Assembly: GCA_030549775.1 (NCBI GenBank)
Contig: CM060174.1
Span: 71,179,466-71,243,465 of the forward strand
DNA length: 64,000 nt
Source: Tamarix chinensis
Taxonomy: Eukaryota > Streptophyta > Magnoliopsida > Caryophyllales > Tamaricaceae
Reading direction: 5' to 3'
Below are positions 11,187 to 23,072 of this stretch, piece after piece. The position numbers and the translations under genes are program-made. The number at the start of each line of letters is the position of its first letter. Within the stretch, counting starts at the first letter, position 1. A model generated the notes under the pieces. It was given only the letters and a program-made list of their open reading frames with translations, ran no database searches and was not told the origin of the DNA.

Positions 11187-12908
11187 CCCAGAGGGAACTC
11201 AATATGAGGCAGAGGAGGTGGTTAGAGTTGGTCAAAGACTACGACATTGAGTTGACCTACCATGAGGGTAAGGCCAATGTAGTCGCAGATGCCCTGAGCA
11301 GGAAGACCTCGCATTCTGCACCTTGCTGTGTGGTTGCTGATAAGGTGATAGGTGAGTTGTCAAGCTTGGGAGTTGAACTAATTCAGGAAGGGTACCTCGA
11401 GGCCCGCATGAGCGCCCTAACGCTCACTCCCACTATATTTGAGGAGATCCAAGCCGGCCAGATGGGAGATGTCAAGCTTGAGAGGATCCGACGAAAGATG
11501 CAAGAAGGCCGAGCAGTAGGATTCAGCATTCACGAGGATGGAAGCCTTAGGTTCAAGGGTCGCTGGTGTGTACCGCAGAAATGTCCGGAATTGAAGCGCC
11601 GTATTATGGAGGAAGGGCATCAGACCCCTTATTCGGTCCATCCTGGGGGAGATAAGTTGTACAAGGACCTAAAGAAGGTCTACTGGTGGCCCCGCATGAA
11701 GCGGGAAGTGGCCGAGTTCGTGTCCCGATGTCTGGTGTGCCAAAAGGTTAAGATCGAGCACCGGAGGCCCGCGGGACTACTTCAGCCCTTAGTACCAAGA
11801 TGGAAGTGGGACTCCATCTCCATGGATTTTGTCAGTGGATTACCAAGGACCTGAAACGGTTGTGACACCATTTGGGTTATCGTGGACAGATTGACTAAGT
11901 CGGCCGTGTTTATTCTGATGAGGTCCATATGGAGTATGGATCAGCTAGCCGGCGCCTATATGAAGTTTGTGGTCAGTCGTCATGGGGTTCTAGCAGACAT
12001 CGTGTCAAATAGGGATTCGAGGTTTATCTCCCATTTCTGGGGGAAGCTACAGGAGGTCCTAGGGACAAGGCTGAAGATGAGCACAGCTTTCCACCCTGCC
12101 ACAGATGGGCAGACAGAGCGGACCATACAAACCCTAGAGGATATGTTAAGGGCTTGTGTACTGGATTTTCAGGGTTGTTGGGAGGATTGCCTGCATTTGA
12201 TAGAGTTTTCGTACAACAATAGCTATCACACCAGTATTAGGATGGCCCCCTTTGAAGCTTTGTATGGGCGGAAATGTCGGACTCCCTTGTGTTGGAGTGA
12301 TATCAGCGAGACAGTCGTGTTGGGGCCCGAGATGATCGAGGAGATGACTAGACAGGTCCGTCAGATTCAAGACCGGATGAGGACAACCCAGAGTAGACAG
12401 AAGAGTTACGCGGATCGAAAACGTCGGGATAGTGACCTTGAGCCTAGGGAAAAGGTATTGTTGAGGGTCTCCCCCACAAAGGGCGTTCAGGTTTGGTAGA
12501 AAAGGGAAGCTGAGCCCGAGGTACATCGGTCCCTTGGAGATCTTGGAGCGTATAGGCGAAGTTGCCTATCGTTTGGCTCTTCCTCCGGAGTTGGCACGCA
12601 TTCACATTGTGTTCCACATCTCGCAGTTGCGAAAGTACGTTGCTGATCCTTCCCACGTGATCCGCCCAGATGAGATAGAGTTGGATGATTCCTTAACCTA
12701 CGAGGAACGACCAGTGTGGATCCTTGATACCAAGCTGCGGAAGACCCGCACGAGTGCAGTCCTTCTTGTCAAAGTCCTATGGAGTCGGCACGGAGCCGAA
12801 GAAGCCACCTGGGAAGCTGAGAAGGACATGCGCGAGGCGTACCCGGAACTTTTTGCTACAGGTAAGGTCGTCCCTAGTGAGTTTTTCTTTAAGGGGGTAG
12901 TGTCATAG
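11187..12908 (+). pseudogene. Ty3/Gypsy polyprotein, 3' part: RNase H end, integrase, chromodomain-like tail
   Basis: It would encode the end of a retrotransposon polyprotein that inserts cDNA into the genome. The first recognisable residues are the end of RNase H (TQRELNMRQRRWLELV, then KANVVADALSRK). Next comes the integrase zinc-binding region (HPGGDKLYKDLKKVYWWP, C..C in SRCLVCQK) and the core with D in SMDF and FHPATDGQTERT. The tail has the GPY-type region (SPRYIGPLEILERIGEVAY) and a chromodomain-like end (VLWSRHGAEEATWEAE). The frame is broken twice. A TGA lies at 11852-11854. A 2-base loss near 12488, just after KGV, shifts the frame. Protease, reverse transcriptase and the 5' part are missing: similarity stops at about 11187. 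Together with the 4 kb LTR, this suits a Tekay/Del-like chromovirus; the clade is inferred. Confidence 0.9.
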
Positions 12909-13004
12909 TCGCTTATGGTAAATGTGTTACCCTTACCCACCTAGATCGTAGTGGGCCTTATCCCTAGGGGAATGCTAGTGACTTCGGGGACGAAGTCATT
13001 CTTT

Positions 13005-13017
13005 AAGGGGGTAGTGA
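13005..13017 (+). other. Polypurine tract of the Gypsy element
   Basis: AAGGGGGTAGTGA lies directly before the LTR start TGTAATCCCCC, the normal place for the plus-strand primer. A second copy (CTTTAAGGGGGTAGTG) lies about 115 bp upstream at 12888-12903, overlapping the end of the polyprotein frame. Confidence 0.75.
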
Positions 13018-13911
13018 TGTAATCCCCCAAAAATTTTAAAAGCCTATAATTTATGAAATGACTTTTATTAGGGATAATTTAACTCTTAAACTTATTTAAT
13101 TTAATTACGTTAAGGATTTTGCCTTTTAAATTTATTTAACCTAATTATTTTGTGGGTTTTAAGTATACCAAATTTGATGTGAGTGTTTAATAAATTAAAA
13201 TAAATAGATTGCTATTTTATCATACTCATTCTTATTTATATAAGGTTCTAACCAATATTTTTCTAAAAGCTACCTCTTTAAACTAATATAATAAGATAAA
13301 TTACTAAAATTTTAATTATCTACCAAAAATACTAGGACTCACCCCATATTTCATTTTAATTATTTTCTTCCCTAATTATTTTCCTTAATCTTTTTCTCCC
13401 TTAATTTCCTTTTTCTCCTTTTTCCCTCCCCCTCTCCTTTCTCCCTTCTCTCCCCCATTTCCCCCGACTGGGCCAGCCCACCGGCCCAGGTCGGCTCTCT
13501 TCCCTTCCCCCCGTCTCGCATGCAGGCCTGACCTGCTTCCCCTTCACCCGAACCGCCCGGCCGGTTCTGTTTCTTTTCTCCCCCGGACCGACCGGTCCAA
13601 CCCCTTCCCCTTTTCTTCTTCCCCGCGCCCCGCTGCAAATCACCGTCACCCCTCTTCTGCGCCGACAACTCCTCTACGCCGCCTACACATCTTCTCCCCC
13701 TCTTCTGCACCGCCCGTCTATCCCTCCTCGACCGACCGACCACCTCCATGCCTCACACAGGTCTACTACCGCCCCCTTCCTTTTCCCGACCGAACCACAG
13801 GTCTGCCATGGCAGACCCATGTCCACCTGCCACCGACGGCCGGCGGGCTAAATTCTAGCCTGCTCGTACCTCCCTCTGTCCCCTCTCTCGATCCCCTCCC
13901 CATTTCGAGCC

Positions 13912-13919
13912 TATAAATA
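13912..13919 (+). promoter_or_regulatory. Putative LTR TATA box
   Basis: TATAAATA within CTATAAATACCCCCC, about 895 bp into the LTR, matching the position of the TATA boxes of the sister LTRs. It probably drives the element's genomic RNA; the RNA start is not determined. Confidence 0.6.
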
Positions 13920-16009
13920 CCCCCCACGAGCCCAACCTCGGGCTTTTTCGAAGACCCAACCCAAAAACCATTCCTTGCGCCGCCCCCACTTCAGATCGCC
14001 GCCCCATCGCCGCCGCCCATCTCCGCCACCCGAACCACCCCCGAAACCCTTCCCTGCAGCACCCTCCACTAACCAAGCCTCCCTCAGCCCTCGATTTACC
14101 CTGCACGCACCGCCCCAAGCGTGCGAAGTGCCCTTCCCGACCAGGCCAACCTCGAACCCCACCACCCTTCGCACCGCCGCCCACCGCCGTGCCGCCACTC
14201 CCAGCGCCCCCTCTGCCTCCTAAAATCACCAGGGGAGCTTCCTCTACCTCCCCATATCTTCTTTTTCCCCTGCCACCCTCTCCTCTTCCTTTTCTCCTCC
14301 CTCCACCACTTCTCCACCTCCTTTCTCCCCCATCACCACCGCCGCCGCCGCCGCCGTGCACTGTGCGCCGCCGCCTGTGCCACCAGCACCCCTAGGTGGT
14401 CCTCTAAACTCCCCAACCCCTAAACCCTTGTTATACAAATGCTAACTATTTTTAGTAGTATTATTAATATTATCCTTAATGTTATAATTATTATTATTAA
14501 TATTATTATTTAATCTAACCTTGAAATATTTATAACTGTTTTTATTACTATTATTAATGACCTATAACTCTAGTATTATTATTTTAACATCCTTATTGTT
14601 ATTATTACTAGTATTACTATTATCATTATTATTATGGTTATTATTATTATTATTATTATTTTAGTTCCTTGTCACCATTAGTAATATTATTATTTTAGCC
14701 CTAATGGTAAGTTGTGATAAGGGTAAGGTAGGAAGGCTAGTCAATTTGGTTAGAGGGAATTTAATCCATAGTCTTTCCCTCTTATAGGCGAATCAAGTCA
14801 AAACCCGGAGGAGGCGTAGGAACGTGCTCCAAGACCGGTGTCGTATTAGGTAAGGATGTGGCTAAGGTTCTTACATGTTATGTGACTTGTATGCCTTGGG
14901 TGCCTTGTATATATATCATGTCCTGTTGTGTATCACATGATTATCCTTAACGTGTTTTATGCGTAGCGCAGCTTGGAGTTAAGGTACGTGGTATGTGTTT
15001 TCTTATAACATGAATGTGATATCCATACGTGGTGATTATGATGTGCTGTGGCATGATTCAACCCTCTAGGACATGCATGTTAGGGTAATTATTATTATGA
15101 CATGGAGATGAAAGGACAAAAGAAATAAATGATAAGTGAGTTGCTAAATGGGGTATGAGGTTGACCAAAATGAATAAGAGGTAAGAACTATGCATGGAAA
15201 TTTTAGGGTTTGCATGGGAACTTCGAGAGTTTGCATGGGGGGGGGATAAAACTTGCATGGGGATGATCGTGACATGAGAAAAGTTGTATTAAGGTATAAA
15301 TAAGCTAAAGGGAGAGCTGTGGAGTGTTTGGAGACTTGGGATGAAAAATAATACGTAGGTCAATGTAAGGGTGTATAAGGGACCCGATTAGGGTTTTTGG
15401 GAGAAAGTAATAACCTGGAAAATGTGGAAGTAAATGATTAAGGGAGAGTGGATTACGGGTTAAAGGTGGAAATTGGTGTATAATGGGTGATTATGGGTGT
15501 CATGGGAGAGAAGAGATATTTGGTGAAAAAGAGAGGGGTTACTTGTGGGAGAAGAAAGGTACTAGGGTTGAAATGGCCAACTAGGGTTTTTCGGTCATAT
15601 GTGGAATCGAGGGGTAAAGCGATACGATTTGGGATTTGATCTAAATGAGATGAGGAGTGGGACGATAAATGGAGTAATGGTAGTGTAAGTGAGAGAAAGT
15701 GGGGCCACATAGGTCCAATTAGGGTTTCTAAGGGAAAACCCTAGAGGGAGATAGCATGTGGAATGGATGTCACGAGGTGTTGGGCCTTAACCCACACCCT
15801 TAGGAATTGGTTTCCATTTTGAGTAAGCGTAAAAGAGAATGTATATCGAGGTGTGATAAGGGGCGCAAGAGTCCCAAGATATGGGACGGGCCCTCCTGGG
15901 AGGATAAGGGTGGATATAGTTAGTCGTGCATGTCAAGGAAAAATTCCTTCAAATAAGATATGTTAAGACACTAATCACTTAAAGAGAAAGATGTTGAGCC
16001 AGACCCAGA

Positions 16010-16335
16010 CCGGTCCACCGGCGAATAATAGTGGCTAGGGCCGGGGTGCCCTACATGACCGGTCCACCGGCAATAATAGTGGCAGGGTATGTTACCCTCA
16101 TGACCGGTCCACCGACTATAATAGTGGGGGATTCCGTGCTCAACAAACCGAACGTAATAACGATAAGACATTGGAAAGATACGAAGTAATTACAGTGAAA
16201 CATCATGTGAGTCGGGGCCAGACCGGTCCACCGGCGAATAATAGTGGCAGGGTATGTTACCCTCATGACCGGTCCACCGGCTAAAATAGTGGCAGGGCAT
16301 GACCCTCATGACCGTTCCACTGGCTATAATAGTGG
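16010..16335 (+). repeat. CCACCGG...AATAGTGG array in LTR
   Basis: Six units of GACCGGTCCACCGGNNATAATAGTGG-like sequence, grouped in two triplets. The triplets are separated by a spacer with TCCGTGCTCAACA. A GGCAGGGTATGTTACCCTCA linker recurs between units. Confidence 0.75.
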
Positions 16336-16531
16336 GGTTCCCGCACTCATATGAATTGATAAAGACTATGCTGTGAATCGACTCTATATTTACCAGAGAT
16401 CCGAAGAATAAGACTATCCGGACTGTAACTAGCCTTTATCATCTTTTCTACTACATGTTGCTCACGTGATTATGCTATGTGTACTGTGTTGTGTGTTTTG
16501 TATGCTGGCCTTTGCACATCTGTTACCTTAC

Positions 16532-16568
16532 TCAGTACATAGCGTACTGACCACCCGTTTCATGGGTG
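16532..16568 (+). other. Paired hairpin conserved in Gypsy LTRs
   Basis: TCAGTAC-ATAGC-GTACTGA (16532-16550) is followed at once by CCACCC...GGGTG (16551-16568). It corresponds to 802-838 of the solo LTR on the opposite strand. The loop sequence differs while the stems are kept. Confidence 0.6.
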
Positions 16569-17078
16569 CTGCTAATTCCCACGAGTAGAGGACCCACCTG
16601 AGTTTGTGCAGGAAGGAGACGATATATTCGATGCCTACGACTCTTACGAGGCATTGGGTGGGGCTGAGAGTGGAGCCTAGACTTGGCCTGGGGAACGAGA
16701 GCAACATGGCCGGACTCTCCTTTTCGTTTTATTTTACCCTGTATTGTTTTATTTTAGTTATGTTTTGTCGTACGATACTTTTGTTCCTCGAGAACCTTGT
16801 CTATGTACCCCTTTGGCTTGTAAACCTTTTTATGCGCACTCTGAACTTTATATTGTGAACTATTTAACTTCCTTATGAATCCTCGTTTTAAGTATTAGCT
16901 TTTGTCTAATGGTAATCCATTTTAGCCTTAGCACTCGGTACTGGAACGGTAGGAGTGAACCGGTCTGGTACTAAGTGTGGCGGTAACATTCCCCATAATT
17001 CACGGTTTTCTTATTTCGCTTCCGTTAATTCTTTCCTTTAAACGAAATTTTTCAGTAGTGAATTTTGGGGGTGTTACA

Positions 17079-18254
17079 GTAGGGGGAGGTAGAGAAGGGT
17101 CTGTAGTACAATTTGGGAGGTGAAAGGGGCAGTGGTTGTGGCAGAAGTGGTGGTGGATGGTGGTGCAAAGAGTGGCGGATGTGGAAGGAAAGGTTGATAG
17201 AGGAGGCTACTTTGCACAACCGGAGTGGCTTGTGTAGGGAAAATCGAGGGATAACGGTGGTGTAGTTAGTTAGAGGGCGGTGCAGGGAGTAATTAAGTGG
17301 GAGGAGTGGGCGACGATGTTGGCAGAATGAGCGTCTGAAAGGGTGGTGGCGCACGAGAGTAAAATTTCAGGGTTTCAGGAAAAAGGCTCGACCAAAGTTG
17401 GTTATTGGGATATTTATAGAACTAAAGGAGGGATAAGGTCTGAGGGGAGACGGGAGAATCGGGGTGGGTCAGTTAGGGCTCACCAACGGTGACAGTTGGC
17501 TTGCGAAATTCAAAATGTGGCCTATGATTGACCAGGGGAAAAGAGGGGGATCATGCGAGAAGAGAGGGGAGTGGGTTGGGTCAAGTTGACTGGAGAGTCA
17601 GGGGGAGGAGAGAGGAGAGGAAACGACCGGTCAATGGGGCGTGGTTGGTAGCAAAAATCTAGGAGAGTTGGGCGTTGTAGGCTACGACGGGGGAAGAAGG
17701 AAGGAGGAGGAAGAAGACGTGCGTGGACCGGTGGTTTAGGAGAAAAGAAAAGAAAGAAAAACTGGCCAGGCGACGAGTTTAAAAATGGGGGCAAAACGCA
17801 GCGCGTTAGACAACACCGAAGGAGAAGAGAAAGGAAGGAAAACGGGCCACAGATAGGCCTAGGTTGGGAAGGAGGAAGAAAAAGAAAAGAAGAAGAAGGA
17901 AAAAGGAAGAAAAAGAAATAAAAGAAAGAAAGAAAAAGGAAAAAGGGAAAAAGAAAAATAGGTGGGTTGAGATAATTAAATTAATTTGGACATTTGGGAT
18001 ATTTAAAAAGTAATAACATTTAAATAAAATAATATTTAATTCCCTTTTTAGGCTAAAATAAAATTTTTGAAAGATTTGTCCTAAATTCCAATTTAATTAG
18101 AAAAATACCCAAATTTTTCTTAATTAAAATGTTTATTATTTTCCTCTTGATTTTCCTTGATTAATTTCCTTTTTAAAAATAATTAATTTAATTTATTTTC
18201 ACAATAAATCCTTAATTAGCTAAAGTTTTAAAATTAGGATTATTGGGCATTTCA
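17079..18254 (-). mobile_element. Leader end of a minus-strand Gypsy LTR
   Basis: The minus strand starts TGAAATGCCCAATAATCC at 18254, runs through purine-rich sequence to a TATA box (17411-17420), and is cut at 17079 by the end of the plus-strand LTR. On the right it abuts LINE sequence directly, so this LTR copy inserted into the LINE. The other half of the LTR is not adjacent to the visible part of the Gypsy element. Confidence 0.7.
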
Positions 18255-19315
18255 GACCTATTACTCAAGCTTTCCTCATGATTTCTCTAATAAGAGGCAG
18301 AACAAAACGTGCTCACAAAAAAGATCCCTATAGCATCAAAGTCCCACCTAATCATATCCTTATCAGAGTTCAGAACAACCTACTTGATCAGACTTTCCAT
18401 CTATTCCACCTAATTTCCTCCCACACAAATAGCCTCCTCCTCCACGTCAAGTGCCATATCCATTATGCTTCTTCCCACTCTCCCATTTCAGCTACCTTTC
18501 CTCCTTGTTGACCAGATATCAGAAATAGTCTCAGAAAAATATTTCTTAACAGCCCCTGCCCTATCCAATTATCATGCCAAAACCTAACACTTCTTCCATT
18601 TCCAATCACGATCTTTAGCCCTGAATTAAGAATAGGATCCTTACGTCCAAACTTCACAATGTCCGCCCACGGTGTCCACGTACCTTGCTTTTTATCCGGT
18701 ATCTCTAACTACCTAAAATGATCTCTAGGATGAATTGAAGAAATAATACTCTTCCACGACGCCCCTTCAATGGTATAGAACCTCCACCACCATTTGAATA
18801 ACAATGCATTATTCCTCATAACAAGATCCCCCACACCCAGGCCACCTAGTGTTCTAGGTAGCTGAATAATAATCCATTTTACCAAAGGCAAACTCTTCCT
18901 GTTTCCATTATTGCTCCAGAAAAAATTCCTTTGGATACTGTTGATTTCCTTCACCACCCCTTTTAGAATTCTGAAAAGGCTCATGTAGTACATCGGCAGA
19001 TTGTTTAAGACACTTTTGATGAAAACCAATCTCCCTACCCTTGATAGGACTTTCGCCTTCCACCTCGCCAATCTCTACTTAATCTTATCAACCACAGGTT
19101 TCCAAACCTGGGTTTTTCTCATATTCGCTCCCAACAGCAGACCCAGGTAACTAATAGGAAGAGCGTTGATCTTACAGTTCATAATATTTGCCGCCTCCTT
19201 TTGAAATTGATCATCCAAACTAATACCTATGAACTCAGATTTAGCAAAATTCACACTCAAACCCGATAGCAAAAAGAAACAATCAAGCAGTCTCCGCCAA
19301 TTCCCAATTCCTAAT
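18255..19315 (-). pseudogene. Non-LTR (LINE) reverse transcriptase fragment
   Basis: It encodes the C-terminal part of a plant L1-like reverse transcriptase and the following zf-RVT-type region. Recognisable pieces, in order on the minus strand, are LSGLSVNFAKSEF, ISYLGLLLGANMRKTQVWKP, LARWKAKVLSRVGRLVFIKS, VLNNLPMYYMSLFRI, FFWSNNGNRKSLPLVKW, LGGLGVGDLVMRNNALLFKW and RFWHDNWIGQ. Three blocks (19272-19075, 19071-18709, 18657-18463) are in one frame, separated by stop codons. A further stretch with DKDMIRWDFDAIG near 18300 continues to the LTR boundary. The N-terminal endonuclease and the catalytic core are missing (5' truncated), and the 3' end is interrupted at 18254. It lies just downstream of the bHLH gene on the same strand. 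Confidence 0.85.
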
Positions 19316-19943
19316 AGAGCAATTGATATTTTGGTGGAAAAATATTACTGGTTTCTACTTAGATGTATAAGATCTAGAGAAAAAATGGAAAATAATTATT
19401 ACACTCTTTGTTGTAGACTATAGTAATATACAAATAACTTTGTGCATCATTTTATTTAATCTTGAGTCCGGAGATTATTTACCAAACATGCTCAAATTTG
19501 CAAGCTAGTCAATCTCTGCATGTAGTGAACAATATAGTATGTGAACGATTAAAACATTATGAATATTTCCATGAAATGCTAGACAATTCATTAATTTTAA
19601 TGGATCAGACTTGGTCTACTCCTGATTTCTTATGATTTTATAGGATGACCAAGTTTGCTCCATCGCTTCATTAGGATTCTCAGTATCCCTTCACAGTTCA
19701 CACATCATATGTAGTTTGGGAATAATAAATAGTACATACAATAAGGACGGTCAATTTTTAAGAGTACTATATTAAGGCCGTACAATTATTAATAATTTTT
19801 GCATGAGTCCGGTTTACAATAAATCTTACCTACATTAATGTGGAAATATCACCAAATCCACATATTTTATATGAAAGGATTGACCATGATCCCAGCTCAT
19901 TCATAAATTTGCGGTGGTTGGCGAGTAAAATGTCTTGATTCTT
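19316..19943. other. 3' flank of the bHLH gene
   Basis: AT-rich DNA between the LINE remnant and the stop codon of the bHLH gene. It presumably includes the 3' UTR and transcript end of that minus-strand gene. I see no other gene and no clear repeat. Confidence 0.5.
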
Positions 19944-22900
19944 CTAACTATAGCTACACATTGAAGATTGTTGGACGCCACATGGATTGAAATTAAGGGG
20001 TGGCCAAACGCTGCCAGTACCGCCGCCTCCTCCTCCTCCATCATTTGTTATGTGAGACATGCAGGATAAGGGAACAAGACATAGCCCTCGACTTCTTAGA
20101 TCTGCAGGTAGTTTTGCCTCTTCACTCTCGCGCTCTCCCGTTGTCACCTGCATTAATTAATGTTTAAATTTTAATATGTTTCTTTATCGACCCATTTATG
20201 CATATATACTGCTACTTTGCATGCCATTCAAGGCGTACAGTATATGCAAATGAATTTCGCATGCAGGCTATGAGCTTAGTCATATATTCTTATGTACTTA
20301 CCCCTTGCGTTGATTCACCACAACTTTTGGGGCCTGATAGTCTCATATACGGCACACATAGTGTCTGCATGCCAAAAGAAAAATAAGCTAGAATTAAGCT
20401 GATATTTGGTGGTTCAATATGCCTAATATAAATGGAAAAAATAAAATATTACAATTGTTGAGGTTATGAACGTGAAATTATTGAGTTCATTAAGAATACT
20501 ACTCGAGATTTTGGGAGCACGCAACTAGGTCTAATATAATAAAATCAGAGTGATTTAGAGAAAATCGTAGATAAGTTAATTTTAATAAGGACTAGAGAAA
20601 ATTAAACTAAAATCATAAGTTAGTTAATAATTGACTGCTGACAAAAGGACGTAGAATAAATTATTCCATATGTTATGTTTCATTCATTTATTTATTTATT
20701 TTTAGTAAGCGATAGCTATACAAGAATTGTTCCTGTACAATTAAATAACACAGTTTTTTATATTAAAAAAAAATAAAAATGCAGATATCCTACAACTTTT
20801 AACAATTCCTTATATATCAAAGATTATAGTTTCTTAACAATCACAAATAATTATGTATAAAAATCTACACATATACACTATTGTGGAACAAGCCTATCCA
20901 CAAAAAAGAAAAAAAAAAGGTTTATAAAGCATACTCTTGACATGTTTTGCTTACCTTTTTTCAGATCATATAAATAAAATTATATCTCGAGTAATTGTAA
21001 AAACTCTTTACATTTTTTTTAGTAGATTGTTCGGATCACATCAAATTAGCATAATCTAATGATGAAGTCGGACCCTTACACGCACGACTCTTTTTCAATT
21101 TATCCTTTTTAACGGGTTTCCCCTCGTGTTCATTCGATCCTTTGGGACAGGGTTTACATCAGCCATCATTATGACAAATTCTGTCTAGTAATATGGATGT
21201 CGTGTATAAGATATATGTATGAAAATGCATGCATTTATTCACAGTGATAAGAACCATGTAATAATTCCTATCCCAAAGATGAACAGACTCTAAAAGAGGA
21301 AACTATAAAAAAAAAAGGCGGGGAGGGGGGTGGGGAATCGAAAAATAGACGAGGCCACATGCCGAAAGGCCGAAGGAATCTTAGGGTCTTCTTGATAGTA
21401 GCAAACCTAATAAAGTTAGGAATTTGTAACCCTACATATGTGTATATTTTATTTGACTACTTGAACATATCCTCACTCCAATTATACCCTAATCACTGTA
21501 GCTTAATTAACAGGAATCTAATGAAATTCATTGATGCTAGTCAGCACTGTACTCGAGGAGAATGTTTGCTGAAGTGGGTGATAACGAAGGCTAGATTATA
21601 ATTACCTCAACCTGGTTTTGTAGGAATTTGATATATCCAATAGCTTCCATTAGCACTGATGCTGTGTCTGTCTGCAGCCACATGCAGCACGAATTAAAGT
21701 TATAATTTATTATTTGGTGCAAGGCAAAAGAAAAGAAAAGAAATCAATTATACGCACAAATATATGTGCATATACATTTACATTACATATAATATTTGGG
21801 TGATAAAGGAGCACGTTATGTGTATGTTTAGAAGAGCATGGTGTTAGTTGTAGCTATCAACTATTTATCCTATTTAGTAACTGCATTTAAAAAACTACAG
21901 TTGAAAAATATTAATTTGATCTTAAATCGTTCACCTAAATATACACTATATAATTGATGTATCACTGTTATAAAAAAAAATAGCTAGGATTTACATCATA
22001 AATATGACCTCATTAAATCCAAAAATTATAGAGATGCGTATCATTATCAAAATCGAAAAAGCTAAAAATTAATTTTATGTTATTCAACTTGGCCTTCTAC
22101 TATCATATACTAATGAATATATATAAGTAAATTAAGTTAAAATTTGAAGTGAAAGAGCTTGATCCAGGATTAACCATATGATTACCCAAAATTATACCCA
22201 ATTTTTTATCAAAAAATAATAAACCAATATTCATTACAAATCCAAAAGAAGCTGAAATAATCAATCCAAATATGCCTTTAAATTTAGTCAAGCATGTTGA
22301 CATTTTACATCTAAATTGACATGAACCAAAATGATCCAAACTAAAAATAACCCAAATAGAACATTACACGTATACAAACATAAACTTAAGCCAGAATGAA
22401 CTAAATTCAAGCCTAATCCAATCAGATTAACAAACCTTGAAGATAACATTTTCTTGAAGATAAGCTTCTGCCTATACATCAATTGTAACACCCCGAGTCG
22501 ACACGACCACGCGGGGGCTACCTTGGAGTGCTTTCGGATTGATCGGCTGGCCCCATAAATCAACACGAGTCCTTTTAGCACACTTTATCCTCACTCACGT
22601 GCTTCTTGAGAAACTTTTAGAAAATTTCCAAAACTTCTCAAGAGGCCACCCATCCTAAAATTGCTCCACGACCAGCACGCTTAACTGTGGAGTTCTTAGG
22701 ACGGAATCACCAAAAGGATGGTATACCATGTTGATATAAGTAGTCATATCAATCCTTATAACACTCCGCTCAAATTAGGGTATTACATCAATAGACTACA
22801 TAGTTAATGGAACCTTTTGTAGAGACATATGATAATCAACCCATACAAAATTTAATCAAATAAAACTAATATATACAGTGAGAGCTTTATATTTATGTTC

Positions 22901-23029
22901 CTTAATCAAATTATAACTTGTCGACAATTATCTATAAAATAAAATAAAACAAGAGAAAATTATAAATCACTATGAAAAGTATAATAATTTAAGTTGAACT
23001 AACCTTATAAATTATTATTATTATTATTA

Positions 23030-23072
<43 letters not shown>

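Larger units (their letters stand above)
13018..17078 (+). mobile_element. 3' LTR of the Gypsy element (4.06 kb)
   Basis: It starts TGTAATCCCCCAAAAATTTT right after the polypurine tract and ends GAATTTTGGGGGTGTTACA. The two ends form an imperfect inverted repeat of about 18 bp. In order it holds an AT-rich start, a C-rich leader (13370-14400) with TATA box 13912-13919, ATT-rich sequence to about 14700, the conserved block GAGGCGTAGGAACGTGCTCC (14811-14830), the CCACCGG array (16010-16335), the paired hairpin (16532-16568) and the terminal module (16924-16986). Frames in the leader are proline, serine and arginine rich shadows of biased composition. Confidence 0.85.

Noticed and set aside
13855..14361. 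168-codon Gly/Arg-rich frame on the minus strand
   Set aside because: Antisense of the C-rich LTR leader around the TATA box; low-complexity and not seen as a protein elsewhere.
22631..22715. A genuine 5S rRNA gene
   Set aside because: Only part of the 5S sequence is present, with many changes, and it is inside an LTR with target duplications; it is Cassandra-derived.
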